Assembly (NCBI RefSeq): GCF_042726155.1
Contig: NZ_JBHXHV010000001.1
Span: forward strand, 1,240,001-1,304,000
Source of the DNA: Leucobacter sp042726155
Lineage (GTDB): Bacteria; Actinomycetota; Actinomycetes; Actinomycetales; Microbacteriaceae
DNA: 64,000 bases
Direction of reading: 5' to 3'
A program made the position numbers and the translations under genes. Shown here piece after piece: positions 60,959-64,000 of the stretch. Every line of letters begins with the position of its first letter. Position 1 is the stretch's first letter. Under the pieces are notes generated by a model. That model was not told the DNA's origin. It saw nothing but the letters and a program-made list of their open reading frames with translations, and did not search any database.

Positions 60959-61363
60959 TTAGGCAGCCTGCGCAGCGCGGCAGGCCGCACAGACGCCGAA
61001 CACCTCAAGCGTGTGCGAGTGGATCTCAAAGTCATGGGTGTGGGCCACCGAAGTGAACCACGCCTCATCGGGTGGCTCGATTTCGATCGTGGTGCCACAG
61101 CTGGTGCAGACCATGTGATGGTGGTGGGTCTGCGGATTCTCGCAGGCTCGGTACAACTGCCCGTCGGGCGTGGCAATCGCATCGGCCTCTTGATTCTCAA
61201 CGAGCGTATTGAGTTGGCGGTAGACCGTCGCGATGCCGATCTTGGAACCGTCGTTCGCGAGGCGGCGATGCAGCTCCTGTGCCGAGATGAATCCGGCCAT
61301 TGATTCGAGGGCTGAGCGCACCGCTGCGCCCTGAGCGGTACGCCGGGTTCGAGTGGTGGTCAC
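60959..61363 (-). CDS. zur: Fur-family zinc repressor (Zur)
   Basis: Predicted 134 residues. The winged helix covers about 1-75 (ISAQELHRRLANDGSKIGIATVYRQLN). The metal-binding part has THHHHMVCTSCG (with C-x2-C) and FGVCAAC, the two zinc sites of Fur proteins. GTG 61363 is preferred: GGAG lies 8 bases upstream, while the ATG at 61393 is too close to the TAGCAT -10 (61402-61397). It is surrounded by zinc-limitation genes, so Zur is favoured over Fur or PerR. Confidence 0.88.
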   Translation of the reverse strand: MTTTRTRRTAQGAAVRSALESMAGFISAQELHRRLANDGSKIGIATVYRQLNTLVENQEADAIATPDGQLYRACENPQTHHHHMVCTSCGTTIEIEPPDEAWFTSVAHTHDFEIHSHTLEVFGVCAACRAAQAA

Positions 61364-61540
61364 GATTGCAGCTCCAGAGTTCGAGGATCGCATCTGATGC
61401 TAGCAGCGGCGTGTCACGCACGGTTCTTCCGCGAGCGAACGGACAGTGTGGGAGCATGTTGGCATCGGTTCTATCAGTGTGGATTCCGGGCGCTGACCAT
61501 GACCGTACCTCTGACACGTTGACCGAAAGGGTACCCCCGC

Positions 61541-62029
61541 ATGGGATTCTTCACTCAGGATGCTTCCTCGAACACAGGAGCAGCGGGTGGCCTTGCACCG
61601 CTCTCCAAAGATCGTGTCAAAGCGGCGCTTGAGGCCGCGGGGTGGTCGTACACCGTCGACGGCGATGGTGATATCGGCGGCGGATGGGAGTACGGTTCGT
61701 TCTTCTTTTTCGTGAACGGCAACGAGCAGGAGTTGCTCTGTGTGCGCGGGTACTGGCGCGGGCGGCTCGAAGAAGCCGACTATGCGCGCGCGCTCGAACT
61801 GTGCAACACATGGAATGCCGAGAAACTGTGGCCGAAGACCTACGTCGGACGCGACGAAGAGGGTGCGGTGCGAGTGAACACCGAGCACAATGTCGATTAT
61901 GAGGCAGGTCTGACGGACGCACAGCTTTCACAGCACCTGGTGTGCACCATCAACACCAGCATGGCTTTTTTTGAGCACGTCAACGAGACCTTCCCCGAAG
62001 CCTGGGCCAAGTTCAAGCCCGAAGACTGA
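61541..62029 (+). CDS. YbjN-domain protein
   Basis: 162 residues. YbjN fold: KAALEAAGWSYTVDGDGDIGGGWEYGSFFF and WNAEKLWPKTYV. Members resemble type III secretion chaperones but their role in actinobacteria is undefined; they may help proteostasis. GAAAGGG precedes the ATG. It is followed by the HSP90-like gene after 8 bases. Confidence 0.88.
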   Translation: MGFFTQDASSNTGAAGGLAPLSKDRVKAALEAAGWSYTVDGDGDIGGGWEYGSFFFFVNGNEQELLCVRGYWRGRLEEADYARALELCNTWNAEKLWPKTYVGRDEEGAVRVNTEHNVDYEAGLTDAQLSQHLVCTINTSMAFFEHVNETFPEAWAKFKPED

Positions 62030-62037
62030 GTCTCGTC

Positions 62038-63903
62038 GTGACGCAACGGTTTCAGGTCGACCTCGCGGGAATGGTCGACCTGCTTTCCCGGCATCTCTAT
62101 TCGGGCCCGCAGGTGTACCTGCGCGAGCTGATGCAAAACGCCGTCGACGCCGTCACGGCGCGACGTGAGCTTGATTCGGGGGCACCCGCGCAGATCAGGA
62201 TCCGATGCGGCGCAGACGCCGACGGCCGTGCGACTCTCGAGATATCGGACACCGGGATCGGCTTGACCGGAGAAGAAGCCGCTGAGCTGCTTGCAACCAT
62301 TGGTCGCTCGTCGAAGCGCGATCCGGCGCTCGGGCTCGGGCGAGACGCCTTCATTGGCCAGTTCGGTATCGGGATGCTCGCTGCGTTCATGGTCGCCGAT
62401 GACATCGAAGTGATCTCGCGCTCGCTCGCTCCCGATTCCGTGGCGACCCGGTGGCTCGGCAGCGCGGACGGCACGTTCGAGGTCGCGGAATATCAGGAGC
62501 CAGTCGGGCTCGGCACGACGGTGAGGATCAGTGCGCGGTCAGACGCTGCGCACTGGCTTGAAGTCGACACCGTGCTCGCGCTCGCCGCAGAATTCGGATC
62601 GCTCCTCCCGTATGACGTCGCGGTTGAAGTGCCGGTGCCCGGCGGGGCACACGCCTGGCGTCGGATCACGGAACCCGAGCTGCCCTGGCAGGCGGCCCAC
62701 GCGTCCGCCGGCGAGCGCGAGCGTGCGCTCGCCGCGTACTGCGAGCGCACGTTCGGATTTACACCCCTGGGACACATCGACCTCGAGGTGCCGCTCGCCG
62801 GGGTGACCGGGGTCGCGTTCATCCTGCCGCAGGCGGTCGCCCCTGGCTCGGGTCAGCAGCGCGTGTATCTGAAACGAATGCTGCTGGGCCCGCGCGTGGA
62901 CCGCGTGTTGCCCGAGTGGGCGTTCTTTGTGCGCGCAGTCATTGATACCGACACGCTGTCGCCGACGGCCTCACGCGAACAGGTGCACGACGATGAAGTG
63001 CTGATGGGCGTGCGCGAGGCGCTCGGTGATCAGCTCAAGCGGTGGGCGCTCAACGCGCTTCGTACGCCGAGTTTGGTCATGCGCCGCTGCATTGAGACGC
63101 ACCATCTTGCGCTACGCGCGCTTGCAGTGACCGACCCTCAGATGCTGGGCCTCGTCGCTGAGGTGCTCCCGTTCGAGACCAGCGATGGACCGATGACTCT
63201 GGCGGAGGCGGGTCGAAGCGGTGAGATTGTGTATACCTCTACTCCTGAGGCGTATCGTCGCGTCGCCGCCGTGGCGCGCGCGCAGCATCTCGTCGTCGTG
63301 AACGCGGGCTATGTCTACGATTCAGATATTTTGAACAGTCTCGGTCGGCGCGATGGCTGGCGCACGCGCGAACTCGAAAGCGCAGATCTCGTGCAGGTGC
63401 TTGGGCTCCCCAGCGCAGAGCGTGAACTCGCGCTCGGCGCTGCGGTCGCGCGGGCGCGGGCGATCCTGGCTTCCGATGACTGCAATGTCATAGTGCGCTC
63501 TTTCGCGCCCGCAACGGTGCCAGCGATTCTGCTTCGCGATACGGAAGGCGAGCACCGCCGCGAGCGTGATCGTGAGCGGCGAGAGAGCCCAGATCTCTGG
63601 GGCGGGCTGCTCGACTCATTTGCCGACGACGATGTCGCTCGGAGCGCTCCCGAACGGTCTCGCACGCTCGTGTTGAACGACGACTCAACCGTGGCTCGAC
63701 GACTACTCGGGGCCCCCGGCGGTGCGGTCTTTGCGGCCGGGCTGCGTTCGCTCTATCTTTCGGCGGTAATGCTCGCTGGCGATGGGCTGCGCTCCTCGGA
63801 GTCCGCTGCACTTTCCGATGCACTCGGTGTACTGCTCGACGCGTCACTGGCGGGGTCGTCGACCCAGAGCGCGGTTCCCCCAAATGCTCAGGAGCCAGCA
63901 TGA
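62038..63903 (+). CDS. HSP90-like GHKL ATPase
   Basis: 621 residues. The N-terminal GHKL ATP-binding motifs are E30 and N34 in RELMQNAVDA, D71 in DTGIG, and GQFGIGM at 107-113. The middle domain (about 220-380) includes FVRAVIDTDTLSPTASREQ, as in HtpG, though the C-terminal dimerisation domain is unlike normal HtpG. Such short HSP90 relatives are seen in actinobacteria beside TPR-like proteins. GTG 62038 is the start, and it overlaps the next gene by 4 bases, suggesting a coupled partner. Confidence 0.85.
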   Translation: MTQRFQVDLAGMVDLLSRHLYSGPQVYLRELMQNAVDAVTARRELDSGAPAQIRIRCGADADGRATLEISDTGIGLTGEEAAELLATIGRSSKRDPALGLGRDAFIGQFGIGMLAAFMVADDIEVISRSLAPDSVATRWLGSADGTFEVAEYQEPVGLGTTVRISARSDAAHWLEVDTVLALAAEFGSLLPYDVAVEVPVPGGAHAWRRITEPELPWQAAHASAGERERALAAYCERTFGFTPLGHIDLEVPLAGVTGVAFILPQAVAPGSGQQRVYLKRMLLGPRVDRVLPEWAFFVRAVIDTDTLSPTASREQVHDDEVLMGVREALGDQLKRWALNALRTPSLVMRRCIETHHLALRALAVTDPQMLGLVAEVLPFETSDGPMTLAEAGRSGEIVYTSTPEAYRRVAAVARAQHLVVVNAGYVYDSDILNSLGRRDGWRTRELESADLVQVLGLPSAERELALGAAVARARAILASDDCNVIVRSFAPATVPAILLRDTEGEHRRERDRERRESPDLWGGLLDSFADDDVARSAPERSRTLVLNDDSTVARRLLGAPGGAVFAAGLRSLYLSAVMLAGDGLRSSESAALSDALGVLLDASLAGSSTQSAVPPNAQEPA

Positions 63904-64000
63904 CGGTCGAACGAGAACTGATGACGTTGCGGAGCCTGCCCTACGGCACCGCCCGGATTGCAGCAACCGAAGCGATCGCTCGCCGCGTCGAGGCAGAGGG
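63900..64000 (+). CDS. partial gene coupled to HSP90-like ATPase
   Basis: The ATG overlaps the ATPase stop (ATGA), and the reading frame stays open to the window edge, giving 33 residues (MTVERELMTLRSLPYGTARI...). The helical, Ala/Arg/Glu-rich start fits a TPR-type partner, but the visible part is too short to identify it. Confidence 0.65.
   Translation, partial: MTVERELMTLRSLPYGTARIAATEAIARRVEAE

Noticed and set aside
61364..61393. Longer Zur start at ATG 61393
   Set aside because: The codon is only 3 nt after the TAGCAT -10, while GTG 61363 has a good Shine-Dalgarno sequence.
1..64000. CRISPR arrays, insertion sequences, prophage or integrase genes
   Set aside because: No spaced repeat array, transposase or integrase motif was seen on either strand.

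Overview
The window is high-GC chromosomal DNA from an actinobacterium, most likely a member of the Microbacteriaceae (a Leucobacter-like organism is plausible, but the genus is inference). Supporting evidence is the prfB-ftsE-ftsX-smpB-ssrA order, a GTP-dependent PEP carboxykinase, a RamB-type regulator, a RF2 gene without the programmed frameshift, and many start codons placed 6-8 nt after a TANNNT -10 box (leaderless transcripts). I see no phage, transposon, IS or CRISPR array. The only damaged stretch is about 27886-28107, where homopolymer runs surround ten Ns; this looks like an assembly scar.

Layout. 1-4.6 kb: CPBP protease, ramB-like regulator, pckG and an odd class-I tRNA with anticodon UAA. 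4.8-12.9 kb: PAP2 phosphatase, a three-gene operon (hydrolase, condensation-type acyltransferase, zinc-ribbon membrane protein), lemA/htpX, an MFS exporter and glycerate kinase. 13-17.6 kb: aspartase, FAH-family hydrolase, FKBP and a purine permease. 17.6-33.6 kb: a molybdenum cofactor island (mog, moaC, moeA, moaD, moeB-like, moaE, moaA, modB, modA, a HTH/TOBE regulator, a second moeA, mobA). It encloses amiS-fmdB-fmdA (amide uptake and formamidase) and a formate-dehydrogenase-like molybdoenzyme with fdhD. 33.7-42.2 kb: IMPase, Amt, rpsO, an AbiEi-like protein, and an Lrp/aminotransferase/APC permease amino acid or polyamine module. 42.3-51.1 kb: the yczE/mocR pair, prfB, ftsEX, smpB, a TetR regulator, ssrA and an amino acid permease. 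51.2-56.2 kb: a two-component locus with a tiny secreted protein and two copies of a palindrome, then a copper-handling cluster (YcnI, CopC). 56.2-61.4 kb: a zinc-limitation locus (degenerate COG0523 protein, zinc-free L36, two permease subunits, Zur, two Zur-box-like sites). 61.5-64 kb: YbjN protein, an HSP90-like ATPase and a cut-off following gene.

How genes fit together. The central island reads as one physiology: amides enter through AmiS, FmdA releases formate and ammonia, and the molybdoenzyme may oxidise formate using bis-MGD made by the surrounding genes. Amt lies just outside. The zinc genes form a Zur-type regulon. The two-component locus, with its palindromes, coupled secreted peptide and a kinase with a degenerate ATP-binding domain, and the structured leader before amiS are the best candidates for undescribed biology.
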